Part shown: positions 1-6,039 of the stretch, piece by piece
How positions within the stretch are numbered: the first letter of the stretch is position 1
Layout: every line of letters starts with the position of its first letter
Notes under the pieces: model-generated
The model's database searches: none
The model's input: only the letters and a program-made list of their open reading frames with translations
What the model was told of the DNA's origin: nothing
Made by a program: the position numbers and the translations under genes
Assembly: GCA_031254715.1 (NCBI GenBank)
Contig: JAIRTY010000564.1
Location: 1 to 6,256, forward strand
Source of the DNA: Nocardiopsaceae bacterium
GTDB lineage: Bacteria > Actinomycetota > Actinomycetes > Streptosporangiales > Streptosporangiaceae
Reading direction: 5' to 3'
Length of the DNA stretch: 6,256 bases

Positions 1-233
1 ACCTCGATGACCGTGATCCCAGCCTCGGCCAGCACCAGCACCGACGCCAGCGCGGCTGACGGGTCGGTTCCCCGCACGATGGCCAGCAGCCGCGTCTCGC
101 GCAGCAGCCGGGCCAGGTCGGCCGCGTCCCGCGGGACGGCGGGCGTGTCCGGTGCTGCCCCGGGGGGACCCTCTGCCGCCCCGGGGGATGCCCCCGGACC
201 CCGATGGCCCCAGACCCCCCCGTCGGCTACCAT
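1..233 (-). CDS. dgoA: KDPG/KDPGal-type aldolase, N-terminal part (runs off left edge)
   Basis: The first 77 codons of a class I aldolase of the KDPG family, which cleaves a 2-keto-3-deoxy-6-phospho sugar acid to pyruvate and glyceraldehyde 3-phosphate in the cytoplasm. Residues 41-77 show the family start, with the motif LLAIVRG followed 23 residues after its Arg54 by Glu77. That spacing equals Arg14 to Glu37 of E. coli DgoA, the KDPGal aldolase, so the DgoA sub-type is more likely than plain Eda; the Schiff-base lysine lies outside the window. The ATG start overlaps the dgoD stop codon (ATGGTAG, 7 bp), which implies translational coupling. It is the only ATG, GTG or TTG start upstream of the domain. 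Residues 1-35 are an odd Gly/Pro/Ala-rich extension not present in E. coli DgoA, encoded by a G-run tract. Family is clear; the exact substrate is inferred from the dgoD neighbour. Confidence 0.85.
   Translation of the reverse strand, partial: MVADGGVWGHRGPGASPGAAEGPPGAAPDTPAVPRDAADLARLLRETRLLAIVRGTDPSAALASVLVLAEAGITVIE
191..221 (-). other. Potential G-quadruplex motif at the aldolase 5' end
   Basis: On the minus (coding) strand this stretch reads as four G-runs of 7, 4, 4 and 5 separated by loops of 3, 5 and 3 bases, which satisfies the canonical quadruplex pattern. It lies within codons 5-15 of the aldolase, just after the start codon that overlaps the dgoD stop. In the mRNA it could slow ribosomes at the coupled start. 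The pattern is seen directly; folding and any effect are inferred. Confidence 0.5.
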
Positions 234-1372
234 TCCGCGAACGACCCGTCGTCATGCCGCCAGACCGGGGTGCGCCACCGGTGGCCGTCCCGGGCGGCGC
301 GGCGGACGGCAGCCTCGTCGATGTCGAGCCCGAGCCCGGGCCGGCCGGCGGGCACGGCATAGCCGCCGGTGAACCGGAACGGGGCGGGGTCGAGCAGGTA
401 GTCGAGCATGCTGGCGTTCCCGTCGTAGTGGAGTCCCAGGCTCTGTTCCTGGATCAGGAAGTTGGGAACGGCGAACGCGATCTGCAGGCTGGCCGCGAGC
501 GCGATCGGGCCCAGCGGGCAGTGCGGCGCCAGCAGCACATCGTATGCCTCGGCCAGCGCCGCGATCCGGCGGACCTCGGAGATGCCGCCGGCGTGGGACA
601 CGTCGGGCTGGGCCACGGCGATGCCGGCCGGCAGCACGTCGCGGAAGTCCCAGCGGGAGAACAGCCGCTCGCCCACCGCAATCGGCACCGTGGTCTGCTG
701 GACCAGGTGCCGCAGGTCGCGGGAGAACTCCGGCAGCACCGGTTCCTCCACGAACAGCGGCCGCAGCGGTTCCAGCAGCGGCAGCAGCCGCCGCGACATC
801 GCCGTGGTCAGCCGCCCGTGGAAGTCCACCATCAGGTCCCTGTCAGCTCCGATCGCCTCCCTGACCGCGGCGATCCTGGCGACGATCGCGTCCGTGCCGG
901 CCGGGGTGGCGATGGGCGGCAGCTGCCCAGAGGCGTTCATCTTCACGGCGGTGAAGCCCGCGGCTGCCTGCGCGCGGGCGGAGTCAGCGGCGTCGCCGGG
1001 CCGGTCCCCGCCGATCCACGCGTACATCCGCACCCGGTCCCTGACCGGGCCGCCCAGCAGCCGGTGCACGGGGGCGCCGTAAGCCTTCCCGGCGATGTCC
1101 CACAGGGCCTGGTCGATCCCGGCCACGGCGCTGGACAGGATGGGGCCGCCCCGGTAGAAACCGCCCTTGGTGAGGACCTGCCAGTGATCCTCGATCCGGA
1201 GCGGGTCCTGGCCGACCAGCCGGCCGGCCAGTTCCGCCACCGCCGCCGCCGTGGTGGCGGCGCGGCCCTCGATGACCGGCTCGCCCCAGCCGGTGATCCC
1301 CTCGTCGGTCGTCATCCGCAGGAACAGCCAGCGCGGCGGCACCAGGAACGTCTCCAGCCCGGTTATCTTCAC
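227..1372 (-). CDS. dgoD: D-galactonate dehydratase (enolase superfamily)
   Basis: Mg-dependent dehydration of D-galactonate to 2-dehydro-3-deoxy-D-galactonate in the cytoplasm. The 381 aa compare with 382 in E. coli DgoD, and the protein matches along its whole length, including the starting KIT, PPRW, GWGEPVIEGRA, FYRGGPIL, AGIDQALWDI, LAPHCPLGPIALAA and the closing SFAEW. Metal ligands Asp183, Glu209 and Glu235 are present; the acid/base residues are His185 (in VDFHGR) and His284 (in APHCPL), with Glu309 in QEQS. I chose the GTG at 1372: it places the start exactly where the family begins and has a GGGAGAGGA ribosome site just upstream. The frame stays open further upstream, but that is a shadow of the opposite gene. 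It overlaps the aldolase gene downstream by 7 bp and diverges from the propeller gene. Other sugar-acid dehydratases of this superfamily exist, but the similarity to DgoD is very close. Confidence 0.95.
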   Translation of the reverse strand: MKITGLETFLVPPRWLFLRMTTDEGITGWGEPVIEGRAATTAAAVAELAGRLVGQDPLRIEDHWQVLTKGGFYRGGPILSSAVAGIDQALWDIAGKAYGAPVHRLLGGPVRDRVRMYAWIGGDRPGDAADSARAQAAAGFTAVKMNASGQLPPIATPAGTDAIVARIAAVREAIGADRDLMVDFHGRLTTAMSRRLLPLLEPLRPLFVEEPVLPEFSRDLRHLVQQTTVPIAVGERLFSRWDFRDVLPAGIAVAQPDVSHAGGISEVRRIAALAEAYDVLLAPHCPLGPIALAASLQIAFAVPNFLIQEQSLGLHYDGNASMLDYLLDPAPFRFTGGYAVPAGRPGLGLDIDEAAVRRAARDGHRWRTPVWRHDDGSFAEW

Positions 1373-1444
1373 TGTCCTCTCCCTGCCCCGCGTCACATGC
1401 GACGATCCAGAATGCACCAGGAACAGCCGGCCCGGAGGGTTCCG
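1373..1444. promoter_or_regulatory. Divergent start region of dgoD and the propeller gene
   Basis: A 72-bp gap separates the two start codons and must hold the dgoD start signals and probably those of the propeller gene. I see the dgoD ribosome site (GGGAGAGGA on the minus strand) and a GGAGGG at 1434-1439 for the plus-strand gene, but no convincing -35/-10 pair. No copy of the GGTCNGACC operator found at 4945 and 5094 occurs here, so control by the local GntR protein is not supported by sequence for this pair. Confidence 0.4.
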
Positions 1445-2626
1445 ATGACCGCACAGACCAGCAGCGCCACGGGGCTGCGCCTGCTCGCCCACCATGACCT
1501 CGGGGGCCATGGCGACGGGATGCAGGTCCTGCGGGAGGGACCGGTCCTGTATGTCGGCCACACCGGCACCAGCGGGATGGGCACGTCCATCCTGGATGTC
1601 GCCGACCCCGAGCACCCGGTCCTGGCCTCGCAGTGGCCCGCGCCCCCGCATTCGCACACGCACAAGGTGCAGGTCGCCGGCGGGCTGCTGCTCGTGAACC
1701 ACGAGAAGTTCCCCTACCGCGGCGGCCGTCCTGACGGTCATTCGGCTGGCCTGGCCGTCTACAGCCTGGCCGACCCCCTCACCCCGCGGCGGCTCGCGTT
1801 CTGGGAATCGGGCGGCCGTGGCGTGCACCGCATCGTATGGACCGGTGGCCGGTACGCTCACCTGTCCGCGACCCCGCCGGGCTTCCGCGACCGCATCTGG
1901 GTCGTGCTCGACCTGGCTGACCCGTCGCGGCCGGCCGAGGTAGCCCGGTGGTGGTGGCCCGGGCAGCGCACGGACGAGGACCCGCAGTGGCCAGCGGGCC
2001 AGCGGTACGCGGCTCACCACGCCCTGCTGGACGGCAGCCGCGCCTATCTCGGCTACGACGACGCGGGACTGGTCGTCCTGGACGTGACCGACATCTCCCG
2101 TCCCCGCCGGATCGCTCACCTCCAGTGGGACGGGGGCTCGACGCATACCTGCCTGCCGCTGCCGTCCCGCCGGCTGGTGGTGGCGACCGACGAGCAGGTG
2201 CGCGACGGGCCGGACGCCCCGCAGCGGGCGATCCGGGTGATCGACGTGTCCGGGGACCAGCCGCGGGTGCTCGCGGTCTGCCCTCATCCAGCGGCCGCGT
2301 TCGCCGGGCTGCCGATGCGGTTCGGCGCGCACAACCTGCACGAGAACCGGCCGGGGTCTTATCGCAGCGAGCGGCTGGTATTCGCCACCTACTTCAGCGC
2401 CGGGCTGCGGGTGTACGACCTCGCCGACCCCGCCCGGCCGCTGGAGGTGGCGCACTGGCTCCCGGAGCCCCCGCCCGGCCAGCCGGTCGCGCAGCTGAAT
2501 GACCTGTTCGTCGACGGCGATGGGCTGATCTGGGTCACCGACCGGGTCGCCGGCGGGCTCTATCTGCTGGCGCCGGAACCGGGGCTGGCCCGGCTGATGG
2601 CGCAGTCGCGCGCGCCCGCGCCCTGA
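1445..2626 (+). CDS. LVIVD-repeat seven-bladed beta-propeller protein with a histidine ring
   Basis: 393 aa, with no signal peptide or membrane segment, so probably cytoplasmic. LVIVD-type repeats recur: ILDVADPEHP (49), VYSLADPLTP (105), VLDLADPSRP (154), VLDVTDISRP (211), VIDVSGDQP (265) and VYDLADPARP (323), each followed by a strand ending in Trp or similar. Counting the inner strands gives seven blades, and six begin with His: H22, H73, H128, H192, H234 and H296; the seventh has N352 in LNDLF. Such a ring would face the propeller axis and could hold a metal or an acidic ligand. The ATG at 1445 has GGAGGG five bases upstream; an in-frame ATG at 1397 lacks a comparable site and would add 16 residues. 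Fold is fairly sure; function is unknown. By analogy with propeller metalloenzymes such as PL22 oligogalacturonate lyase it may act on a sugar acid, but that is inference. Confidence 0.85.
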   Translation: MTAQTSSATGLRLLAHHDLGGHGDGMQVLREGPVLYVGHTGTSGMGTSILDVADPEHPVLASQWPAPPHSHTHKVQVAGGLLLVNHEKFPYRGGRPDGHSAGLAVYSLADPLTPRRLAFWESGGRGVHRIVWTGGRYAHLSATPPGFRDRIWVVLDLADPSRPAEVARWWWPGQRTDEDPQWPAGQRYAAHHALLDGSRAYLGYDDAGLVVLDVTDISRPRRIAHLQWDGGSTHTCLPLPSRRLVVATDEQVRDGPDAPQRAIRVIDVSGDQPRVLAVCPHPAAAFAGLPMRFGAHNLHENRPGSYRSERLVFATYFSAGLRVYDLADPARPLEVAHWLPEPPPGQPVAQLNDLFVDGDGLIWVTDRVAGGLYLLAPEPGLARLMAQSRAPAP

Positions 2627-2644
2627 GCCGGCCTGTCACCGCGG

Positions 2645-3460
2645 TCACGGCCGCGGGGCCATCCCGGCCAGGCCGCCGGGATGGTTCCGCTCACTTGCCA
2701 CCCGCTGCAGGGCAGCTCGCCGTGAGCTGCGGATGTGGCGCCGGGCGGCGGCCCGGGCACGGGCCGGGTCGCGGGCCAGCAGGGCCTCCACGATCTCGGC
2801 GTGCTCCCGGACCGACCGGGCGGGCCGCCCCGCGATGGCGAGGGTGGTTTCCATGCTGCGGGCCAGCATTTCCTGCAGCACCGTCTGGGTCATCGCCAGG
2901 AACCGGTTGTTCGCGAACTCGGCGATCTGGAGGTGCAGCTTCGCGTCGAGCACCCGCAGCTCGGCGGCGGCGCGGTGGCTGCGCACGCCGGCGGCGAGCG
3001 CGTCAAAGGTCTGCGCCAGTTCCTGCAGCTGCTGGTCGGTGGCAGCCGACGCGGCCCAGCCGGCGGCCGGCACCTCCAGCACTTCCCGCATTGCGAACAG
3101 CTCGTCCATGCCGACCTCGCGCAGCCGGGTGAACCGCTCCAGCGCGCGTTCACCCTCGTCCGGCGCGGCCACGAACACGCCCTTGCCGTGCCGGACGACG
3201 ACCACGCCGCGCGCCTGCAGTGAGCGCAGCGCCTCCCGCACCGAGGCCCGGCTCACGCCCAGCAGCTCGCACAGCTCCCGCTCGCCGGGCAGGCGGTCGC
3301 CCGGCCGGAGCCGGTTCCCGGCGATGAACCGCTCCACCTGACCGGCGACCCGCTGGAACAGCGGCTGCCCGGAGCCCATCCAGTGCCAGCCGATGGCGTC
3401 GGCGTCGGCTGGCGGGACCGTCCCGGCAGCGGTGGCCGTCCCGGCAGGCTCTTCGGGCAT
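2645..3460 (-). CDS. GntR-family transcriptional regulator, FadR subfamily (FCD domain)
   Basis: 271 aa DNA-binding regulator. Residues 34-97 are the GntR winged helix: PLFQRVAGQVERFI, then RLPGERELCELLGVSRASVREALRSL, ending in the wing RHGKGVFV. Residues 104-250 are an all-helical FCD ligand domain, with Asp172, His176, His220 and His242 at the positions where this family binds a metal that contacts a carboxylate ligand. The first 30 residues are disordered-looking. The ATG has GGGGAG seven bases upstream. It is the third gene of the operon with the split lyase (14-bp gap), so it is likely auto-regulated. The two GGTCNGACC sites at 4945 and 5094 match the operator type of this subfamily and are its probable targets. 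The effector is unknown; a sugar acid or a related carboxylate fits the neighbours. Confidence 0.93.
   Translation of the reverse strand: MPEEPAGTATAAGTVPPADADAIGWHWMGSGQPLFQRVAGQVERFIAGNRLRPGDRLPGERELCELLGVSRASVREALRSLQARGVVVVRHGKGVFVAAPDEGERALERFTRLREVGMDELFAMREVLEVPAAGWAASAATDQQLQELAQTFDALAAGVRSHRAAAELRVLDAKLHLQIAEFANNRFLAMTQTVLQEMLARSMETTLAIAGRPARSVREHAEIVEALLARDPARARAAARRHIRSSRRAALQRVASERNHPGGLAGMAPRP
2653..2690 (+). terminator. Hairpin terminator candidate after the propeller gene
   Basis: A 10-bp perfect stem (2659-2668 with 2675-2684, six-base loop) is extended on the plus-strand RNA by two G:U and four G:C pairs to 16 bp, starting 27 bases past the propeller stop. The two wobble pairs are lost in the opposite transcript, so the structure favours the plus strand. 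There is no U-tract, as is common for actinobacterial terminators. It lies inside the 3' end of the convergent gntR coding sequence. Confidence 0.6.
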
Positions 3461-3474
3461 GGAACGGCTCCCCG

Positions 3475-4632
3475 TCAGGCGCTCGGATGCAGGCGGGTCA
3501 GCGCGAACTCGCGGTGGCCGAGTACCTCGGCGCAGGTAAGCCGGCCGGTCACGGTACGGTCGATGACCTCCTCCAGCCGGTCGCCGGCCTCGGCCAGGCT
3601 GTACTCCAGTTGCAGCAGGCCGGAGACATCGACGTCGATGTGCTCGCTCATGGTCGCGACCGTGACCGGGTTCGCGGAGATCTTGATCACGGGCTCGACC
3701 GGGTGGCCCACCACATTGCCCTGGCCGGTCGGGAACAGGTGGATCACCGCGCCCGCCGCGGCCGTCACGGTGATGAACTCGGCCGCGGCGCAGGAGGTGT
3801 CCATGAAGTTCAGGCCCGCCCGGACCGGCCGCTCGGCCGGCGCGAGCGCGTCCACCACCGGGGTGACGCCGGTCTTCTCGAGGTTGCCGAGCGCCTTTTC
3901 CTCGATCGTGGACAGGCCGCCCCGGATGTTGCCCTGAGTCGGCTGCGAGCCGAGCAGGTTCGCGCCGGTCTGCTCGACCATCGCCACGTAATCGTCATAG
4001 AAGGCCTGGAACTTCTTGCGCACCTCGTCCGAGGCGCAGCGCGCCGCGATCAGGTGCTCGCCGCCGGTGAGCTCGGTGGTCTCGCCGAAGATGACGGTGC
4101 CGCCGGCGGCGATGTGGCGGTCCACCGCCTGCGACGTCGCCGGGTTCGCTCCCAGGCCGCTGGTGGTGTCGGACTCGCCGCACTTGATGCTCATCAGCAG
4201 CTCGCCCCGCTCGACCGGCACCCGGGCGATCTCGCTGGCATCCTGCAGCAACTGGCCGGCCCGCCGGGATGCGGCCGCCAGCACCTGCAGGTCGCCGTGC
4301 CGTTCGATATCGAACGAGGCAACCGGTTTGCCGGTCTCGGCGATCCCGCTGGCGATCCGCTCGGTCCAGGCGGGCTCGATGCCGATCACCACCGCCGCGG
4401 CCACGTTGGGATTCGCGCCGGTGCCGATCATCGTCCGGAAGAACAGGTCGAGGTCGGCGCCGAACTGCAGCCGTCCGTAGGGATGGGGGAGAGCCAGCGT
4501 GCCGGGAATCGCCCTGGCGACGGACTCGGCGACGGCGTTCGACAGGTCGTCCACCGGAATGATCGCCACGTGGTTGCGGATACCGACCCGGCCATCGGGC
4601 CTGCGGTAACCGGTCAGAGGCTGCTGCGCCAC
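3475..4632 (-). CDS. UxaA-family lyase, large subunit (SuyB-like / altronate-galactarate dehydratase type)
   Basis: 385 aa matching the catalytic C-terminal part of the UxaA/GarD/SuyB family, which removes water (or sulfite, in sulfolactate sulfo-lyase) from a 2-hydroxy acid. It opens with GYRRPDGRVGIRNHV, then has KCGESDTTSGLGANPA (150-165, Cys151), STIEEKALGN (241-250), FMDTSCAAAE (276-285) and FPTGQGNVVGHPVEPVIK (300-317). UxaA and GarD carry KCGGSD-like text at the first site, so CGESDTT marks a different branch. Length fits SuyB (about 42 kDa) rather than one-chain UxaA (about 495 aa), whose N-terminal SAF domain is here a separate gene. The GTG start has AGGAG six bases upstream and overlaps the small-subunit gene by 19 bp, indicating coupled synthesis. 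The substrate cannot be read from sequence: an aldonate/aldarate or (2R)-sulfolactate-like compound. Confidence 0.88.
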   Translation of the reverse strand: MAQQPLTGYRRPDGRVGIRNHVAIIPVDDLSNAVAESVARAIPGTLALPHPYGRLQFGADLDLFFRTMIGTGANPNVAAAVVIGIEPAWTERIASGIAETGKPVASFDIERHGDLQVLAAASRRAGQLLQDASEIARVPVERGELLMSIKCGESDTTSGLGANPATSQAVDRHIAAGGTVIFGETTELTGGEHLIAARCASDEVRKKFQAFYDDYVAMVEQTGANLLGSQPTQGNIRGGLSTIEEKALGNLEKTGVTPVVDALAPAERPVRAGLNFMDTSCAAAEFITVTAAAGAVIHLFPTGQGNVVGHPVEPVIKISANPVTVATMSEHIDVDVSGLLQLEYSLAEAGDRLEEVIDRTVTGRLTCAEVLGHREFALTRLHPSA

Positions 4633-4934
4633 CGTGCGCTCCTGAGGTTGTGGGTGTGAACCAGCTCTCCGGCCGTGATGTCGCTGCGGGCCAGCCCGAT
4701 GGCGACGCCGTACTCGGTCACGTGCTGGTTCTCCGCGAGGTCGGCCAGCGCAACCTTGTGACCGAGGGGGATGGCGGTCCGCACCGTGATGCTGAAACGC
4801 TGGCCGGTGTCAAGCAGGGCGCCGGCCGCCTCCCCCGGCTCCGTCTCGCGGACGGCCACCGCCACGTCGTCCCCCTGCCGGTGAACAAGGAAGGCGAGTT
4901 CCCCCGGCGGGGGAGGGGAGCCAGTTTCGGGCAC
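4614..4934 (-). CDS. UxaA-family lyase, small SAF-domain subunit (SuyA-like)
   Basis: 106 aa equivalent to the N-terminal SAF domain of UxaA/GarD and to the separate SuyA subunit; it is expected to pair with the large subunit encoded directly downstream and help form the active site. Visible family text: FLVHRQGDDVAVAV (15-28), IPLGHKVALADL (55-66), YGVAIG (75-80) and GELVHTHNL (89-97). The reading frame stays open up to a TTG at 5003, but that codon is the -35 box of the promoter. The GTG at 4934, with a GGAGG five bases upstream and the family homology starting soon after, is the real start. It is the first gene of the operon lyase small, lyase large, gntR. Confidence 0.88.
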   Translation of the reverse strand: MPETGSPPPPGELAFLVHRQGDDVAVAVRETEPGEAAGALLDTGQRFSITVRTAIPLGHKVALADLAENQHVTEYGVAIGLARSDITAGELVHTHNLRSARWRSSL

Positions 4935-4944
4935 ATCATCCTCC

Positions 4945-4956
4945 GTGGTCAGACCT
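4945..4956. promoter_or_regulatory. GntR/FadR-type operator, lyase side
   Basis: GTGGTCAGACCT with the perfect palindromic core GGTC-A-GACC. It lies about 12-23 bases downstream of the predicted start of the lyase transcript and directly abuts the GGAGG ribosome site, so a bound protein would block transcription. The core matches the TGGTCNGACCA pattern of E. coli FadR. The best candidate binder is the GntR protein encoded in this operon. Confidence 0.75.
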
Positions 4957-4974
4957 CTGCTGTTTACGAGCGGA

Positions 4975-5003
4975 ACCGTAGAACCGGGCGCCCCGCCTGT
5001 CAA
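4975..5003 (-). promoter_or_regulatory. Promoter of the lyase-gntR operon
   Basis: On the minus strand a perfect TTGACA -35 box (5003-4998) is followed, after 17 bases, by TACGGT (4980-4975), which fits the TANNNT -10 of actinobacterial housekeeping promoters. The predicted start is near 4968, giving a leader of about 34 bases that contains the operator and the ribosome site. Confidence 0.65.
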
Positions 5004-5018
5004 CAGGGCCGGCCATGA

Positions 5019-5030
5019 GGTTCGCGAACC
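5019..5030. promoter_or_regulatory. 12-bp perfect palindrome between the divergent promoters
   Basis: GGTTCGCGAACC reads the same on both strands. It lies 16 bases upstream of the lyase-side -35 box and 22 bases upstream of the importer-side -35 box, where an activator or a second repressor could act on both. The central CG and symmetry resemble LacI-family operators, but no such regulator is in the window, and a 12-bp palindrome can arise by chance. Confidence 0.35.
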
Positions 5031-5051
5031 GCATCAGATCCGGGCAACTCA

Positions 5052-5081
5052 TTGACACGCCCCGAGAGTCAGGGCTAGTGT
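5052..5081 (+). promoter_or_regulatory. Promoter of the ABC importer genes
   Basis: A perfect TTGACA -35 box (5052-5057), an 18-base spacer, and TAGTGT (5076-5081) as a TANNNT -10. The predicted start is near 5088-5090, which leaves a leader of about 108 bases before the ATPase ATG and puts the operator at 5094-5105 just inside the transcript. Confidence 0.65.
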
Positions 5082-5093
5082 CCCCGGATCATT

Positions 5094-5105
5094 GTGGTCA
5101 GACCT
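5094..5105. promoter_or_regulatory. GntR/FadR-type operator, importer side
   Basis: An identical second copy of GTGGTCAGACCT, with core GGTC-A-GACC, placed immediately downstream of the predicted importer transcription start. Identity over 12 bases at equivalent positions in two divergent promoters is strong evidence for a shared repressor. These two are the only copies I find by eye in the window. Confidence 0.75.
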
Positions 5106-5117
5106 TAGACCCCGGAG

Positions 5118-5137
5118 CAGGCCGCTCAGGCGGCCTG
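5118..5137 (+). other. Leader hairpin in the importer mRNA
   Basis: An 8-bp perfect stem (CAGGCCGC with GCGGCCTG) closes a TCAG loop, about 30 bases into the predicted leader and 60 bases before the ATPase start codon. There is no U-run, so it is not an obvious attenuator; it may only stabilise the 5' end. Confidence 0.35.
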
Positions 5138-5196
5138 GTGCGCCCGGAACGCGGAAGCCGACGAGAGCATCGGTCGACGATGAGGGAGGCGGTCAC

Positions 5197-6039
5197 ATGC
5201 CGGATATGGCCCGGGCGCCGGCCGCGTCGCCGACGGCGCGCGGCACCCCGCCGCAGGCGCCTGCCGGGGGCGGCCGGATCGGGTGCGCGAACGTCTACAA
5301 GTGGTTTCCCGGCGGGATCGTGCTCGAAGACATCGGCCTCACGGTCGAGCCCGGCCAGTTCGTGTGCATCGTGGGCCCCTCTGGCTGCGGCAAGACCACG
5401 CTGCTGCGGATGATGGCCGGCCTCACCGAGCCTGACCACGGCAGCATCGCCATCGGGGAGGACGTCGTCACCGGCCCGGACCCGCGGGTGGCGGTGGTCT
5501 TCCAGCACTTCGGCCTGTTCCCGTGGAAGAGCGTCTACCGCAACGTGGCCCTGCCCCTGCAGATCGCCCGGACGGAGCGCAGCGAGCTGGACCGCCGGGT
5601 CACCGAGGCGATCGCCACGGTCGGCCTCACCGGACACGAGCGCAAGTACCCGGCGCAGCTGTCCGGCGGCATGAAACAGCGGGCCGGGCTCGCCCGCGCG
5701 CTCGCCGCCGCGCCGGACGTGCTGCTCATGGACGAGCCGTTCGCGGCGGTGGACGCGCAGGTGCGGGAGGTGCTGCAGGAAGACCTGCTGACGCTGCGCG
5801 CCCGGCTGCGGCAGACCATCGTGTTCATCACCCACAGCATCGACGAGGCGATCACCCTGGGTGACCGGATCATCGTCATGGCCACCCGGCCCGGGCGGAT
5901 CATCCGGGACCTGCCGGTGCCGATCGGCCAGCCTCGCACCGTCTCCCAGGTCCGCCGCGACCCCGCCTACGCGGGCCTGCGCGAGGAGATCTGGGATCTC
6001 CTCCGCCAGCACGCCGAGAGCCGGGCAGGTGACCAGTGA
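5197..6039 (+). CDS. ABC importer ATP-binding protein, NitT/TauT (taurine/nitrate/sulfonate) family
   Basis: 280 aa ATPase that powers uptake from the inner face of the membrane. It has Walker A GPSGCGKTT (60-68), Q-loop Gln103 in FQHFGLFPWKSV, signature LSGGMKQRAGLARAL (155-169), Walker B VLLMDE (175-180), D-loop AAVD (183-186) and H-loop His213 in FITHSIDEA. LFPWKSVYRNVALPL and SGGMKQR are typical of the SsuB/TauB/NrtD group, which serves sulfonates, nitrate and also other small acids or heterocycles, so the substrate is not fixed by the ATPase. The ATG at 5197 has GGGAGG seven bases upstream; the first 25 residues are Pro/Ala-rich and precede the domain. Its stop overlaps the permease start (GTGA). 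The promoter and operator upstream suggest control shared with the lyase operon. Confidence 0.93.
   Translation: MPDMARAPAASPTARGTPPQAPAGGGRIGCANVYKWFPGGIVLEDIGLTVEPGQFVCIVGPSGCGKTTLLRMMAGLTEPDHGSIAIGEDVVTGPDPRVAVVFQHFGLFPWKSVYRNVALPLQIARTERSELDRRVTEAIATVGLTGHERKYPAQLSGGMKQRAGLARALAAAPDVLLMDEPFAAVDAQVREVLQEDLLTLRARLRQTIVFITHSIDEAITLGDRIIVMATRPGRIIRDLPVPIGQPRTVSQVRRDPAYAGLREEIWDLLRQHAESRAGDQ

Noticed and set aside
152..1444. Long plus-strand open frame upstream of the propeller gene
   Set aside because: It is antisense to dgoD and low-complexity, with no family resemblance; the propeller domain begins after the ATG at 1445, which has a clear ribosome site.
1373..2455. In-frame upstream extension of dgoD that would make a 742-residue protein, antisense to the propeller gene
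   Set aside because: DgoD homology starts exactly at the GTG at 1372 with a good ribosome site; the open frame upstream mirrors the high-GC codons of the opposite gene.
3487..4659. 390-codon plus-strand open frame opposite the lyase large subunit
   Set aside because: The translation has no recognisable domain and is the shadow of the well-conserved minus-strand gene.
4935..5003. TTG start at 5003 for the lyase small subunit
   Set aside because: It coincides with the -35 box, has no ribosome site, and would place the promoter and operator inside the coding region; GTG at 4934 with GGAGG is better.
5168..5182. Five-base-pair hairpin (CATCG/CGATG) just before the ATPase ribosome site
   Set aside because: Too short and weak to call a regulatory structure, and no riboswitch-like conserved text surrounds it.
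5098..6012. 304-codon minus-strand open frame opposite the ABC ATPase
   Set aside because: The ATPase motifs on the plus strand are complete; the antisense product resembles only GC-rich shadow sequence.
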